64,000 nt of DNA from Tritrichomonas musculus (GCA_039105265.1 JAPFFF010000012.1:806001-870000), one strand, 5' to 3'. Counted from the first letter of the stretch, positions 1-10,055 are shown. Notes: generated by a model not told the origin, from the sequence alone. A program made the numbers and translations.

Positions 1-2097
1 TTTGTGTCAGAGGAGATTGACATCAAGAAAGGCACTAAGCAAGGTTGTCCTGTTTCTCCGCTGTTATTTAACCTTTGCTTAGAGCCTCTCTTCAATGCAA
101 TCTCCTCGGTTAACCGCGATCATGGTTATTGGGTCAATTCTTCAAGAGGCGAAGCAAGATTTAACATACTGGCTTACGCTGATGACATTTTGTTGATCTC
201 GGAAACAGAAGTCGGTATGTCGAACATGCTCAGAACTTGTGAACTATTTTGCCGTTACTCAAAAATGGAACTTGCACCTTCAAAATCTTGTTCTTTTGCG
301 TACATTCTTAGAGACAACTTGAGATGTGGATTAACTAGGAGCTTTATGGTTAACAACGAACCTATACCTTACGTTGGTTTGGACGAATCTGTCAGATATC
401 TGGGTGTCCCTGTCGCTGTCAGAAAATTAACCAAATTAAAATCATCCAGTGATTACCTTATGAAGTTCACTGAGAAAGCATTAAAAGTCTTTAATTCCGA
501 TCTCCTTATCACTCAAAAAGTGCATGCCATAAAGACTTTTCTTATTCCATCGCTGGATTTCGTGCTTAGTAATGGTCAGATGAAAATCAAACATATTGAT
601 AAGCTCGATAGCTTCATTAGTGCATCTATTAACAAACTCGTTGGCGGTAATGTACCTCTATCTGTTAAGCATGGGTCATGGAAAGATGGTGGTTTATCAG
701 TCCCATCTTTAAGAGAAAAATGCGAAACGTGCAGAGTCAAGTCTCTGCTTCGGCTTATTACGCACAAAGATTGCGAGATCAGATCTCTTGCCTTCTCGGC
801 TATCGAAGGTGAAAAGCACAAAAGGAATGTCTGCACAGAACCAAATCCCAATCTTCAATCTTTTCTAGATTGGAAAGATGATTCACTTAACAATGAACAC
901 TCAGGTACCAATTCTATTGTGCAACGGGCAAGAGTTTCTTTTAAAAATCTTGACTTAACTATTAAAGAGATCGGATGTGATGAACTCAATGATTCCGACA
1001 CCGAAGACAATGATACATCTGCCACTATTTCCAATTCTCATTCAATGTTTGAACTGAAGGACTTGGTTCTTAACAAATCTATCAAATTTGACAAGAGCAA
1101 AAATTTGTCACTTTTCCTTACTTCCCGGAGGAGAGAAAGATGGAAAGAGAGAATGCACAAAAACACATTTCATCTTCACGGCTTGTATTCTTTCAGCGAA
1201 AATCCACTTTCAAACTTTTATTTAATGAGGCAATTCAACCCAGTATGCAATACATTATTCAAATTCGCTATCAAATGTAGAACAAATCTACTCGGAACCC
1301 CGGAAGTTAATGAGTTGTACAATAACCTCCCTCATGCACATTGCTCAGCGTGTCTCAATCATGGTAGATCTTCAATTCAAAGTCTCAAACATATCCTCAA
1401 TGGTTGTGTCACGAAATTTAAACTATACACTGAGAGGCACAATAGACTACAATCTATTCTCTTGGATTATGTCCGGAAGTTACCAGGAGTCGAAGAAATA
1501 TTCTGCGATCATACTATCCATTTTACTGACTTGCCAGATGATCTACGCTTGTTAAGACCTGACATTGTGGCATGGCATGATCAAAGGAAGAAATGTTCCA
1601 TTTTGGAAATCAGTGTTCCTTATTCTCACAATCGGTGGGGGGAAGATTCTCTCAAAGCAGTTTATGAACACAAAAAGGAAAAGTATCAACGATTAGTCGA
1701 ATTTCTAAGGAACAATGGTATCAATGTTCAGTTTTATACTATCGTTGTTTCCTCATTTGGAGCAGTTTTTAAAGATTCAATTGCTGATATTAACAGACTT
1801 ATTCCTACTCGTTCTATTGGTAAAAATCTAATAAAGAGATTGTCTGTTAACGCTTTGTGGGGTTCGTTGAAGATTTGGAACCTTTTCTCTAAAGAACCTC
1901 TACCTGAGCATATATCATCTGATCCTGATGACGAAGATACTCGTATTGACGAGGTTCCCACCAATGACGATGATGACGATAATAACTCATTCAATGTTAC
2001 ATCACTTGATGATGGAGATTTTGATTCGAATGAGCTGCAATTCAATGATGATCACACTCTGAATGTTCCTAATGTTATTTCAGCTAATCCTCCTTGA
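1..2097 (+). CDS. Retrotransposon reverse transcriptase/endonuclease, C-terminal 698 residues
   Basis: The frame is already open at base 1, so the start is outside. The first 30 residues give the RT block GTKQGCPVSPLLF. The catalytic YADD box is at 175-186, followed by a thumb region. Near 1342-1410 lies a CxxC-(12)-HxxxxC zinc knuckle (CSAC, then HILNGC). Next, near 1555-1620, comes RPDIVAWHDQ, then LEISVPYS and a downstream KEKYQRL. This matches the PD-(D/E)xK layout of the nuclease found at the C-terminus of R2/NeSL-like LINEs. The last 60 residues are rich in Asp and Asn. The frame is uninterrupted for 699 codons with balanced codon use, so the copy may be young. It would copy its RNA at a nick made by its own nuclease. 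The exact clade is uncertain. Confidence 0.88.
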   Translation, partial: FVSEEIDIKKGTKQGCPVSPLLFNLCLEPLFNAISSVNRDHGYWVNSSRGEARFNILAYADDILLISETEVGMSNMLRTCELFCRYSKMELAPSKSCSFAYILRDNLRCGLTRSFMVNNEPIPYVGLDESVRYLGVPVAVRKLTKLKSSSDYLMKFTEKALKVFNSDLLITQKVHAIKTFLIPSLDFVLSNGQMKIKHIDKLDSFISASINKLVGGNVPLSVKHGSWKDGGLSVPSLREKCETCRVKSLLRLITHKDCEIRSLAFSAIEGEKHKRNVCTEPNPNLQSFLDWKDDSLNNEHSGTNSIVQRARVSFKNLDLTIKEIGCDELNDSDTEDNDTSATISNSHSMFELKDLVLNKSIKFDKSKNLSLFLTSRRRERWKERMHKNTFHLHGLYSFSENPLSNFYLMRQFNPVCNTLFKFAIKCRTNLLGTPEVNELYNNLPHAHCSACLNHGRSSIQSLKHILNGCVTKFKLYTERHNRLQSILLDYVRKLPGVEEIFCDHTIHFTDLPDDLRLLRPDIVAWHDQRKKCSILEISVPYSHNRWGEDSLKAVYEHKKEKYQRLVEFLRNNGINVQFYTIVVSSFGAVFKDSIADINRLIPTRSIGKNLIKRLSVNALWGSLKIWNLFSKEPLPEHISSDPDDEDTRIDEVPTNDDDDDNNSFNVTSLDDGDFDSNELQFNDDHTLNVPNVISANPP

Positions 2098-2178
2098 TTT
2101 CCATCTTGACTCATGCGTATTTCTTTGACCTCATTTTTCACTCTGTTGTTCAATTTGTTCACACTCATTCTTATTTCT

Positions 2179-2590
2179 TTTTATTACACTCTTATTTTGA
2201 TTAACTTTTACGTTATTCTATTTCTTAATTTACTCTAATGCATTAAAGTTATTTTAATAAACAGTCAGTCCGCGAAGTCCCAAATTTTTTTTGTATTAAT
2301 TTCTCACTGATCGAACACTCTTTTTTACTTCTTGCCGATCGCGGTTGTTGTATTCATCATTGATCTTATTGGTCGTGCCAAATTACACTCATGCAACTCG
2401 TTCACTTTTTCACAACAACTGCATTACCTTGACCATTTGTTTATGCACAACTCTTGTTTGATGTTATGCTCTTCTTTTATTTTTACCCTTTTATATTGAT
2501 TAGCTTTCACGTTATTTTATTTCTTAATTTACTCTAATGCATTAAAGTTATTTTAATAAACAGTCAGTCCGCGAAGTCCCAAACTTTTTT
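2179..2590 (+). repeat. Duplicated 3' tail of the retrotransposon
   Basis: The block at 2179-2291 returns at 2478-2590 with a spacing of 299 bases. The core from TTTCTTAATTTACTC to GCGAAGTCCCAAA is identical in both (2221-2285 and 2520-2584). The segment between is unique. Two tails in series could come from template jumping, or from insertion of one copy beside the tail of another. It is inside the element, not host sequence. Confidence 0.85.
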
Positions 2591-2592
2591 TA

Positions 2593-2794
2593 AGGGTGTA
2601 GTCGAAGTAATGACCTCATTCAAAGTATTAGACAGATGTTGATCTCAAATCTAGCTCTTTATTCATTTTCCTCAACTTTTTTCTTGTTTTCAAATATTAA
2701 AATTTCAATGATATAAACCAATTTTAAATTCGTATTATCGTTATTCAAAATTTTTAATATAAAGAAACAAACAAAAAAACGCCTTCATTGCTTT
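2593..2794. other. Short spacer between retrotransposon and hydrolase gene
   Basis: AT-rich sequence with no coding signal. It separates the inferred retrotransposon end from the stop codon of the reverse-strand gene at 2795. Confidence 0.5.
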
Positions 2795-3886
2795 TTATTC
2801 ATTTGGCTGTAACATTTCATTTTCATTATTAACTCCAAATTTTTTGTCACTGTCATTCATATTCAATTCGGCATATCCACCTGTGATCAAGGGAAGCAAA
2901 TTATCGAATCCAGTCCAGCATTGCCTTAAAAGGACCAGATCTGGAGTTTCTACTTGGCTTCCAAGAGCAAAAGTTCCATAATGGATCGGGATCACGACTT
3001 TTGCTTCTAGAATGTCAGACATATCTTTCACATCCTGCGGATTCAAGTGAACAGCCCTCATCATTTCAGGGGGATTTTGTGGTCCAATTGGCATCAAAGC
3101 GAGATCAATTGGCTTTCCAACAAAATTCCTAACTTCTTGGAAATGAGGACCTATTGCAGTATCACCAGCGAAGTAGATAGATACATCTTTATACTGAATA
3201 AGCCACGAAACCCAAAGTTTTGTTGCTGTATCTGTAAGACTACGGCGTGAAAAGTGGCGAGATGGAAAACATGTGAATGTAATATCGTCAATTGTAGTAG
3301 TTGTTCGCCAATCGAAGGGCATTGCATAAAAACGAGGATTCCAGCCATTAATCAATTCATGAACGCCAACTGGACATAGTATTTTGACATTTGGATTAAG
3401 ATCTTTGAGCTTTGTAAGAGTATCATAACTAAGATGGTCGTAATGATCATGCGAATATAAAATAATTGATATTGGGGGTAAGTTTTCAACAGCAATTGGC
3501 GCTGGCGTAATTCTTTTAATAAATCCTGATACAGGTGATGCATATAAACTAAGCATCGGATCAGTAATTATGTACTTATTATTAATTCTAATTAAAACGG
3601 CAGGATGCCCAAGCCACCAAACTCTGATAATATTACTATCTCCTGGTTTAAGTTGAAAATCTGGACTATTTTTTTTAATTTCTCGAATTGGCATCGGGGC
3701 AATAACATCTGATCCCGATGTGGCAAATTTGAAAAATTGTTTTGCACCTGAAAAAGCTTTTTTTGGTTCTTGAGGAGGTGGGGGGCATGGATCTCCTTGC
3801 TCATTTACGAAATGTCCATCAGAAGTATGATGTTTATCTGAATAATTGGGCAGTTTTGTGATTACAATATCATTAGGTTTTGTCAT
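2795..3886 (-). CDS. NAPE-PLD-like metallo-beta-lactamase-fold phospholipase
   Basis: 363 residues. The signature zinc-binding motif HxHxDH is at residues 146-151 (SHDHYDH). It is followed by a histidine in FPSRHFSRR, the metal-bridging Asp in YFAGDTAIG, and a final His in IPIHYGTF. The LGHPAVLIRI opening and the MRAVHLNPQD stretch are also typical of N-acyl-phosphatidylethanolamine phospholipase D and its bacterial relatives. The family hydrolyses NAPE to N-acylethanolamines and phosphatidic acid at membranes, using two zinc ions. The length fits the family (about 390 in animals). About 90 N-terminal residues, with a Pro-rich patch, precede the core. The start is an ATG that follows TCACA by four bases. 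All metal ligands look present, so it should be active, but the substrate is inferred. Confidence 0.85.
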   Translation of the reverse strand: MTKPNDIVITKLPNYSDKHHTSDGHFVNEQGDPCPPPPQEPKKAFSGAKQFFKFATSGSDVIAPMPIREIKKNSPDFQLKPGDSNIIRVWWLGHPAVLIRINNKYIITDPMLSLYASPVSGFIKRITPAPIAVENLPPISIILYSHDHYDHLSYDTLTKLKDLNPNVKILCPVGVHELINGWNPRFYAMPFDWRTTTTIDDITFTCFPSRHFSRRSLTDTATKLWVSWLIQYKDVSIYFAGDTAIGPHFQEVRNFVGKPIDLALMPIGPQNPPEMMRAVHLNPQDVKDMSDILEAKVVIPIHYGTFALGSQVETPDLVLLRQCWTGFDNLLPLITGGYAELNMNDSDKKFGVNNENEMLQPNE

Positions 3887-4709
3887 TGTGAATATTACTT
3901 AAAATTTTACTTCATTTAAAATGGTTACTCGGCTAAATAGGTATTGAAAATATACATCACATTTTAAATACATAAAAATAACTTTATCTCATTGAGCAAT
4001 AATTATTGTGAGATTTTTTATTTAAAATCAAAATAATTGTTTTTTAAAATCAAAATTAAATCATTTTAGAATAGTTTCAAAAAATTATTTGATAGATCTT
4101 TTCAATATGCCAATCTATAACATCAATCACTTTTCCAAATAGTATTTCAGCAATTAATGAATGAGATTTCATGATAAAAACCCTGCAAGATAGCCCTACA
4201 TCAATTGAAAATTGAACAATTTAACATAAATACTTCAAAGAATTTGAAAATCATAAAAAGAGTTTTACAATTAAGATAGAAACAAACTTGTTCACAATCC
4301 GAAAGGTTACAAATAAATGTAATATACGACTTCAAATGATATTGTATTGATTATTCGAACTCATTCTAGTTTTCAAGAAACAATTTTTTAATATTCGTAA
4401 GTGAATTATGTCATATGCAGTTATTTTTCATAGAATAACTCATGGACTTTTATGGGAACAAATGGTGCAAACCACCTTTTTTTATACTTGAAGAGAGGCC
4501 ATTAATTATCTGACAGTCAGCTTTTTCCGTTTTTAGAGTTGTCATGATCATTAATCTGGCTTATCAAACAACTATTTACAATAAAAAAATAATTACTCAT
4601 TAATTGGATGTTATTTTTATTTTAGAATGTTCATATAATTAAACAAAATTAGATAAGTTTTTAAAAAGTCACTCAACTTTTTTTTTCTTATTATATAGAT
4701 CCTCTTTTC
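3887..4709. other. Intergenic spacer
   Basis: 823 bases, strongly AT-rich, between two reverse-strand genes. I see no open frame, RNA gene or paired repeat. It must hold the promoter of the hydrolase gene and the 3' end of the VIT/vWA gene. Confidence 0.5.
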
Positions 4710-7367
4710 TCATGAGAAAGAAATGTTGAAAGTCTGCCTTTCTTTGAGTTCCTCACTTGGAAACATCATGACTAATGGCAAATCACCGCCTACATAAGTT
4801 ACAACTTGACCATTTTGCTTCGCAAAAATCATGTTATCTTTATAAAGGAAGTTTTGATTATGTCTTCCGTGGAATGGGAAAGCATAAACAGGAATCTTTT
4901 CTGGCGGATTTAACAAAGATTGTTCAGCAATATCCCAAACCAAATAGTGAATAGCTTCAGATTTAATGCAAGACTGCTCATCACCATTTCCAAAGAAAAA
5001 TCTTTGACAAACATTATTTTGAATGTCTGCCTTTTGAAGATCAAGTTTTTTACCACCAGAATTCAAAAATGCTTCATTTGTAATAAGAGTGATTGCATAA
5101 GTGTCAACAGGACTTTCTGGTGCAAGTTTCAATGAAATTGTAAAACCAAAAGGTTTATCAGGAAAAGCTAATTTTTGTTCCCCATCAATTGGATGACCCA
5201 ATTTAGGTGTTAATTCTTTCTCTAGCTTATCCAACAAGTTTGAAGATGTTGGCTGATCTGGATTTGAAAATGATGAAACAATGTTCGTTATTTCATTTGG
5301 CCACAATTTTTGTGTTTGCGATTTCATCCAGTCTACAGCTTTTTTTTCAACAAGAGCCCATTTTGTTTTCTCTTCTGGATACAAAATATTTAAGATGCAC
5401 ATTGCAACAATTGTTGATTGAATGTCACCTTTGACTGCTTTATCGTTTATTTGAAATATTATAGTCAATAAATCTACAGACTTGAAAAGATCTTTTATTT
5501 TTGATTCAAATTTGTCATTGTCACATTTTTCTTTGAGAATTTCAATGAGTTGATCAAGATATGAAGCACTCCATTTCCCATCAAAAGACTGGGATGAAAT
5601 GATGCAATTCAATGATTTATCCAATTTTGGTACACTTTTTGGCATTGATAAAGATACCGAAGGATTTGAACTTGTCGAAAATGATGATGGATTTGAACTT
5701 GATGTAAATTTTGATGGATTTGAACTTGATGTAAATGTTGATGGATTTGAACCTGTTGAATATGAAGATATAGGTTGATTTGATGGTGATGAATATGGTG
5801 TATAATATTCATGCAATTCACCAATGTTTGATGTTATTACTTTCTGATTAATTTTTCCTTTAATTTCGATATCACTGATTGATAATTTGTCAGCCTTATT
5901 TTTTTTGATGGTGAAATGCAACATATCACCTTCATGAATTGCAACACCTTTGTTGACATTGATCTTATACATCTCTTTCTTATCTTTTCCAAGAATACTA
6001 ATTGAAATATCTTTCATTTCAGGATTAACAGAATCAGAAAGCATCTTCATTACTTTGTTTGAGATATCTCTATTGTCTGAAACAAAATCACACGTTCCAT
6101 GTGAATATTGTGCAAGTCCTTCAACCAAATCACGATCTACACTATTTCCAATACCAATAGAACTAATATGGCTGTCTTGATTATGTTGTTGAACAAGTTG
6201 AAAAACTGCATCACTATCTTGAATTTCGCCATCTGTTAAAGTAAATATTTGGACAACTTTGCCGTTTTGACTGGATTTTTGGCTTTGATGATAGGCTTCA
6301 ATTAGAGGCTGATAAAGTTGAGTATCACCTAAATCTGCTTTCATATTTTTGGCAGCATTGTCTGCATAATTAAGATTTTGTTCATTGTAATCAACAAGCT
6401 CACCGGTATTAAAAATGCATTCATATGTTCCACCAAAACGAATAATGTTGAATTTACAACCTAGTGGCAATGAATGGAGAAAGAACGAAAGACATTCTTG
6501 AACATTTTTAATCGGAGCTCCTGCCATTGACCCACTACAATCTGTAATAAAAATAAAATCGTTTTTTGGCGCTTTTTCTAAGAAATGCGGAAGAATTGAA
6601 ATAATAAAATATTCATCATTCATTCCACTTTGAACAACATTGGGTATGCTATTTTCAAGTTCTGTTAAAAGAATGATTGGAATTGAAGGCTTTTGATTGA
6701 TTTTGAGAACATGATTTTTAAATGTATAATCAAAATCTTTTGATTCATCATTGCAATCAATTAAAACATTTGAAATTTTCATGCTTTCATCATATTCAAT
6801 CTCAAAAGAGAAATTGTCTGCTGCATTTGGATCAAGTATTTGATTAGAAACAGGAATAATTGTTTGATATGTTTTTAAATCTGTATTTGTTGAAATTATT
6901 TCCATATTAATAGTAATATCGCAAACAGATCCTTTTGCCAATTGGCCAACATTTAACTTGAAATATTGATAACCTAGTGAAATAACATTTCGGTCGGTTG
7001 CTGCAATTTGTTTTTGCTTTTCTTCTTCGATTTCTTTAATATTTAAGGAAACTTCTTTCCCATCTATTAAACATTTAACGCCACCGATCATTTGCAAGTT
7101 TTGTTTTGGTAAAAGTAAAATGCATTCATTATTTGTGAAATATTTGTCATTCTTATAAATTGGGTGAATATCTAGAAATAAAACACTATTATTCATCTTG
7201 CCTTTATATTCTATTTTGATTGGAGTAAGTTCGAAAGATTCATTATTGATGAAAAGTGAATAAATATTTTGTCTAAAATTTGCTTTTTTACTTGCTTTAT
7301 GAGAGTTTCTCATCCTAAAAATGAAGAAAAATAAAATCAATAAAAATAAGATAATAATAAAAAACAT
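4710..7367 (-). CDS. VIT and von Willebrand factor A domain protein with N-terminal membrane anchor
   Basis: 885 residues. Residues 1-18 are a pure hydrophobic segment followed by RMRNSHKASKK, so the protein is probably anchored by its N-terminus or carries a signal anchor. A VIT domain follows (about 40-160, with ECILLLPKQN and the ITINMEI strand). The vWA domain is next: the MIDAS motif DCSGS is at 276-280 and LTDGEIQD closes the metal site. Residues about 530-575 are a low-complexity Ser/Asn/Pro repeat (SSNPS units). The C-terminus resembles the tail of the VWA5A/PARP4/inter-alpha-inhibitor heavy-chain group. These proteins bind other proteins through a metal ion and no enzyme activity is expected. 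Animal VWA5A-like proteins are usually cytosolic, so the N-terminal hydrophobic segment is a local feature. Confidence 0.85.
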   Translation of the reverse strand: MFFIIILFLLILFFFIFRMRNSHKASKKANFRQNIYSLFINNESFELTPIKIEYKGKMNNSVLFLDIHPIYKNDKYFTNNECILLLPKQNLQMIGGVKCLIDGKEVSLNIKEIEEEKQKQIAATDRNVISLGYQYFKLNVGQLAKGSVCDITINMEIISTNTDLKTYQTIIPVSNQILDPNAADNFSFEIEYDESMKISNVLIDCNDESKDFDYTFKNHVLKINQKPSIPIILLTELENSIPNVVQSGMNDEYFIISILPHFLEKAPKNDFIFITDCSGSMAGAPIKNVQECLSFFLHSLPLGCKFNIIRFGGTYECIFNTGELVDYNEQNLNYADNAAKNMKADLGDTQLYQPLIEAYHQSQKSSQNGKVVQIFTLTDGEIQDSDAVFQLVQQHNQDSHISSIGIGNSVDRDLVEGLAQYSHGTCDFVSDNRDISNKVMKMLSDSVNPEMKDISISILGKDKKEMYKINVNKGVAIHEGDMLHFTIKKNKADKLSISDIEIKGKINQKVITSNIGELHEYYTPYSSPSNQPISSYSTGSNPSTFTSSSNPSKFTSSSNPSSFSTSSNPSVSLSMPKSVPKLDKSLNCIISSQSFDGKWSASYLDQLIEILKEKCDNDKFESKIKDLFKSVDLLTIIFQINDKAVKGDIQSTIVAMCILNILYPEEKTKWALVEKKAVDWMKSQTQKLWPNEITNIVSSFSNPDQPTSSNLLDKLEKELTPKLGHPIDGEQKLAFPDKPFGFTISLKLAPESPVDTYAITLITNEAFLNSGGKKLDLQKADIQNNVCQRFFFGNGDEQSCIKSEAIHYLVWDIAEQSLLNPPEKIPVYAFPFHGRHNQNFLYKDNMIFAKQNGQVVTYVGGDLPLVMMFPSEELKERQTFNISFS

Positions 7368-7895
7368 TTTATCTTAGATTTTGGATTGGAAATAATAGTT
7401 TTTTTAAATGTATAATTCTTTATATTTAATTAAAAATTGTTTTTACATTTTTTTAAAGTTTGTTACGATTTATTTTCTAAGATATACCTTTTTTTATGAT
7501 TGAAAAATAATCTCTTAGCTAAGAGATTGAATTTTTTCATTTCACTGCTTTTTTTGAATACATAAAAGAATATAAACTCAGAAAAAAATTGATAGAAAAA
7601 TAAAAAAAATTGATTTTAAATCTCACTCCTTGATGAGTTTTGGAAGTCCAACTTTTGATATGTTTTATTTAATACTAGAATTTATCTCGGTTTTTTTCAA
7701 ACAAAACTTTGATAATTAAAATGAGGTGAAATGAGAAAATTTTATCTGAAAATTTCAATTAGTCAGTCTATATTGAATAAATTATTTGAACATGCCATTT
7801 TCCAAAACTTAACAAATTTTTTCTTTTTTATTTTTTTGTGTGTGTTCATTGAAATATTTTCAATTGAATTGTATTGATTATAAATATGAACTAAA
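7368..7895. other. Divergent promoter region
   Basis: 528 bases between two divergently transcribed genes. The only distinct element is a perfect 20-bp palindrome (7509-7528). The rest is AT-rich, with long T runs and no open frame of note. Confidence 0.5.
7509..7528. promoter_or_regulatory. Perfect 20-bp palindrome in a divergent intergenic region
   Basis: AATCTCTTAGCTAAGAGATT reads the same on both strands. It lies 141 bases upstream of the VIT/vWA start and 368 bases upstream of the PARP gene start. It could be a dimeric protein site or a small cruciform. No function is shown. Confidence 0.3.
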
Positions 7896-10055
7896 ATGAA
7901 AATATATATAAAGGTAACCCCTGGCTTGGCTTTAACTCTTGATGTAAAACAAACCGATAAAATCAATGACATCAAAAAACAAATTCAAAATAAAATTGGT
8001 ATCTCAAAAGATCAGCAATGTCTTATATTCCATAATCGAATAGTCAAAAATTGGCATACTCTTCAGGATTATCCAGTTGAAAATAATTCAACATTTCAAT
8101 TAATTATAATGGATTCCGTTACTTCAGATGTTCCCAAGGAAGAGCCAGAATCAGGTATTATTTGCAAGTCATGTGGCAAATCAATTCCTGAAAATCAAGA
8201 AATATTATATTCAGGATACAATTATCACAAAAAATGCATTAAATGCCAAATTTGTAATAAAAGTTTTGATGAAAATAATGATTTAAATGAATTTATTTCG
8301 GTAACCCCAGGAATGTTCTTTTGCCATCAACACTATACAGACTACTTGAAAAATCAACAATTACCTCAAAATGTTATTGATTCATATCATGAATTAAATC
8401 TCAAAAATTTCGTCAATGAATTATTTGAACCTCAAACATTCAAAAATGTCGAAAATGGGTACCAGAAAAATGATCTTTTCAACGATACAAATCTTTCGAA
8501 TGATTCATATCAAATAGATAAGCCATATGAAGATTTCATTCCAACTGCAGAATTTCACTTTGATATATCAATAGATAAAGTCGATTTTGATCAGTTAAGA
8601 CAATTATTAGGTGACGACGAAGCCATTATTGGTATCAAATCAGGTTCTCTTATTCTAAAAATTGCTTTGGTAAAGAAATTTGGAGCGGCAATAATAAATA
8701 TGAAAGATAAAATAAAAGAAACTGTTGCTAATATGGTTGAAAAAGTTAAAGAAAGATTCAATTCCTCAATTGGCAAAGCTGTTGTTGGTAATCTTATTGA
8801 TTCAGCAAAAATCACTGTCCCTGATACACAAAAAATCCAGGAATTGTACCATAAGAAATCAATGAATATCCTTCAAAATTCTTACGAATTGAACGATATC
8901 GAAATTGATAATATAATTGATCAAGTAATTGATAAAGCTAAAAAAGAGGATGTAAAGAAGAATTGGAAATACATTATTTCTCAACAAGATATTTTTAATG
9001 AAGCTGAAAAACATGTTCGAAATGATATTAGTAATAATAAATTTGAAATGATCATTATTGGAGAAACCATAATAGCCAATAAATATAATGAAGAATACGA
9101 ACATATTAAAAAAAGAATCCAAAAATGCGGCCAGGTCGAAGAAATTTTCTTATATCATGGAACAAAAATAGCAAATCAACAAAATATTGTAAAAACTCAT
9201 TTTTACATGCCAGGAAAAGATGCCATGACACATACTTTAGATGAAGGATATTTTGGCAAAGGTATATATGCTACTGAAAATTTATTTTATGCTTGTCTCT
9301 ATGGAAATGGCTATCAGGTTCTCCAACCAAACCAAAAAACCAACGTTTTTCTCTGCAGATCAATTTTTAACCTAAATAAAGTAACTGAAATGAACCAGCT
9401 TCATATGGGAGAGGCAATCAGTCCAGATATCGTTAACAATTTTGGAATAAATCACGCATACGTTGGAAATACGACTGGATTTCATCCAATATCTCCATCC
9501 GATTTTGATAAAAATGACATTGCAGCTGAAGAATTTGTGTTCCCAAATAAATATCAAATTATCCCAATATGTTCCTTTATGGTAATGAGGACAGATCATC
9601 TTATTCTTTGGAAAGATGACAATATTAATAACGAAGAAAATTCCGAATACATGAAAGAATTAACTAAGAAAATAGAAGTTAATGTTTATGGAAGAAAAAC
9701 TTGGGAAGAAGCGGTTGAAGTTCTCAAATTGAAAAAGCACAATAGAATTAAACTCATCACAAACGGTGGAGCTGGTTTAACTGGGAAAAAATTAATTGAA
9801 GAGGCCAGAAAAATAATCGGAAGTAATTTTGTTTGCCTTGTTTTCGCTAATTCAGCCGAACATTTGGACTGGGTGCTAAAAATGGAAAATGTTTTGTTCA
9901 CAAACGATCCGGAGACATTCAGAAAATTCGCCTCTTTAGGCATGACTGAAAAAGAAGTTCTTGATTATATTGATTTCATTGAAAAATCAAAAAATATTAA
10001 GTTCAACATTAATCAGAAAGAACTTTTGAATTTCCCACTTGCAAACAAAGTTTGA
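7896..10055 (+). CDS. Ubiquitin-like / LIM / PARP-catalytic fusion protein
   Basis: 719 residues. Residues 1-74 form a ubiquitin-like fold (MKIYIKVTPG, then DKINDIKKQIQNKIGI, FHNRIV and LQDYPVENNSTFQL). It has no terminal Gly-Gly, so it is not a cleavable ubiquitin. Residues about 90-150 are a LIM zinc finger (CKSCGK, YHKKCIKCQIC, FFCHQH). After a helical middle part, residues about 415-570 are an ADP-ribosyltransferase domain of the PARP type: LYHGTK, GYFGKGIYAT, then AEEFVFPNKYQIIPICSF. This offers His, Tyr and Glu of an H-Y-E triad, so poly- or mono-ADP-ribosylation is possible. The last 110 residues (from KIEVNVYGRKTWEEAV) form a separate alpha/beta-looking domain that I do not recognise. 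Domain mix suggests a link between ubiquitin-type recognition and ADP-ribosylation. That role is inference. Confidence 0.85.
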   Translation: MKIYIKVTPGLALTLDVKQTDKINDIKKQIQNKIGISKDQQCLIFHNRIVKNWHTLQDYPVENNSTFQLIIMDSVTSDVPKEEPESGIICKSCGKSIPENQEILYSGYNYHKKCIKCQICNKSFDENNDLNEFISVTPGMFFCHQHYTDYLKNQQLPQNVIDSYHELNLKNFVNELFEPQTFKNVENGYQKNDLFNDTNLSNDSYQIDKPYEDFIPTAEFHFDISIDKVDFDQLRQLLGDDEAIIGIKSGSLILKIALVKKFGAAIINMKDKIKETVANMVEKVKERFNSSIGKAVVGNLIDSAKITVPDTQKIQELYHKKSMNILQNSYELNDIEIDNIIDQVIDKAKKEDVKKNWKYIISQQDIFNEAEKHVRNDISNNKFEMIIIGETIIANKYNEEYEHIKKRIQKCGQVEEIFLYHGTKIANQQNIVKTHFYMPGKDAMTHTLDEGYFGKGIYATENLFYACLYGNGYQVLQPNQKTNVFLCRSIFNLNKVTEMNQLHMGEAISPDIVNNFGINHAYVGNTTGFHPISPSDFDKNDIAAEEFVFPNKYQIIPICSFMVMRTDHLILWKDDNINNEENSEYMKELTKKIEVNVYGRKTWEEAVEVLKLKKHNRIKLITNGGAGLTGKKLIEEARKIIGSNFVCLVFANSAEHLDWVLKMENVLFTNDPETFRKFASLGMTEKEVLDYIDFIEKSKNIKFNINQKELLNFPLANKV

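Larger units (their letters stand above)
1..2592 (+). mobile_element. Non-LTR retrotransposon, 3' part, early-branching type with C-terminal endonuclease
   Basis: The element runs in from the left edge. It shows the second half of a reverse transcriptase, a C-terminal restriction-enzyme-like endonuclease, and a 3' tail of about 500 bases. This order (RT, then zinc finger, then PD-(D/E)xK nuclease) is typical of the R2, NeSL and CRE groups, which lack an N-terminal APE nuclease. Of these NeSL is my best guess. The tail holds the same roughly 110-bp block twice (2179-2291 and 2478-2590, 299 bases apart), each ending in a CCGCGAAGTCCCAAA-type sequence and a T run. I place the 3' end just after the second copy, near 2592. 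No target-site duplication can be checked because the 5' end is outside the window. Confidence 0.85.
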
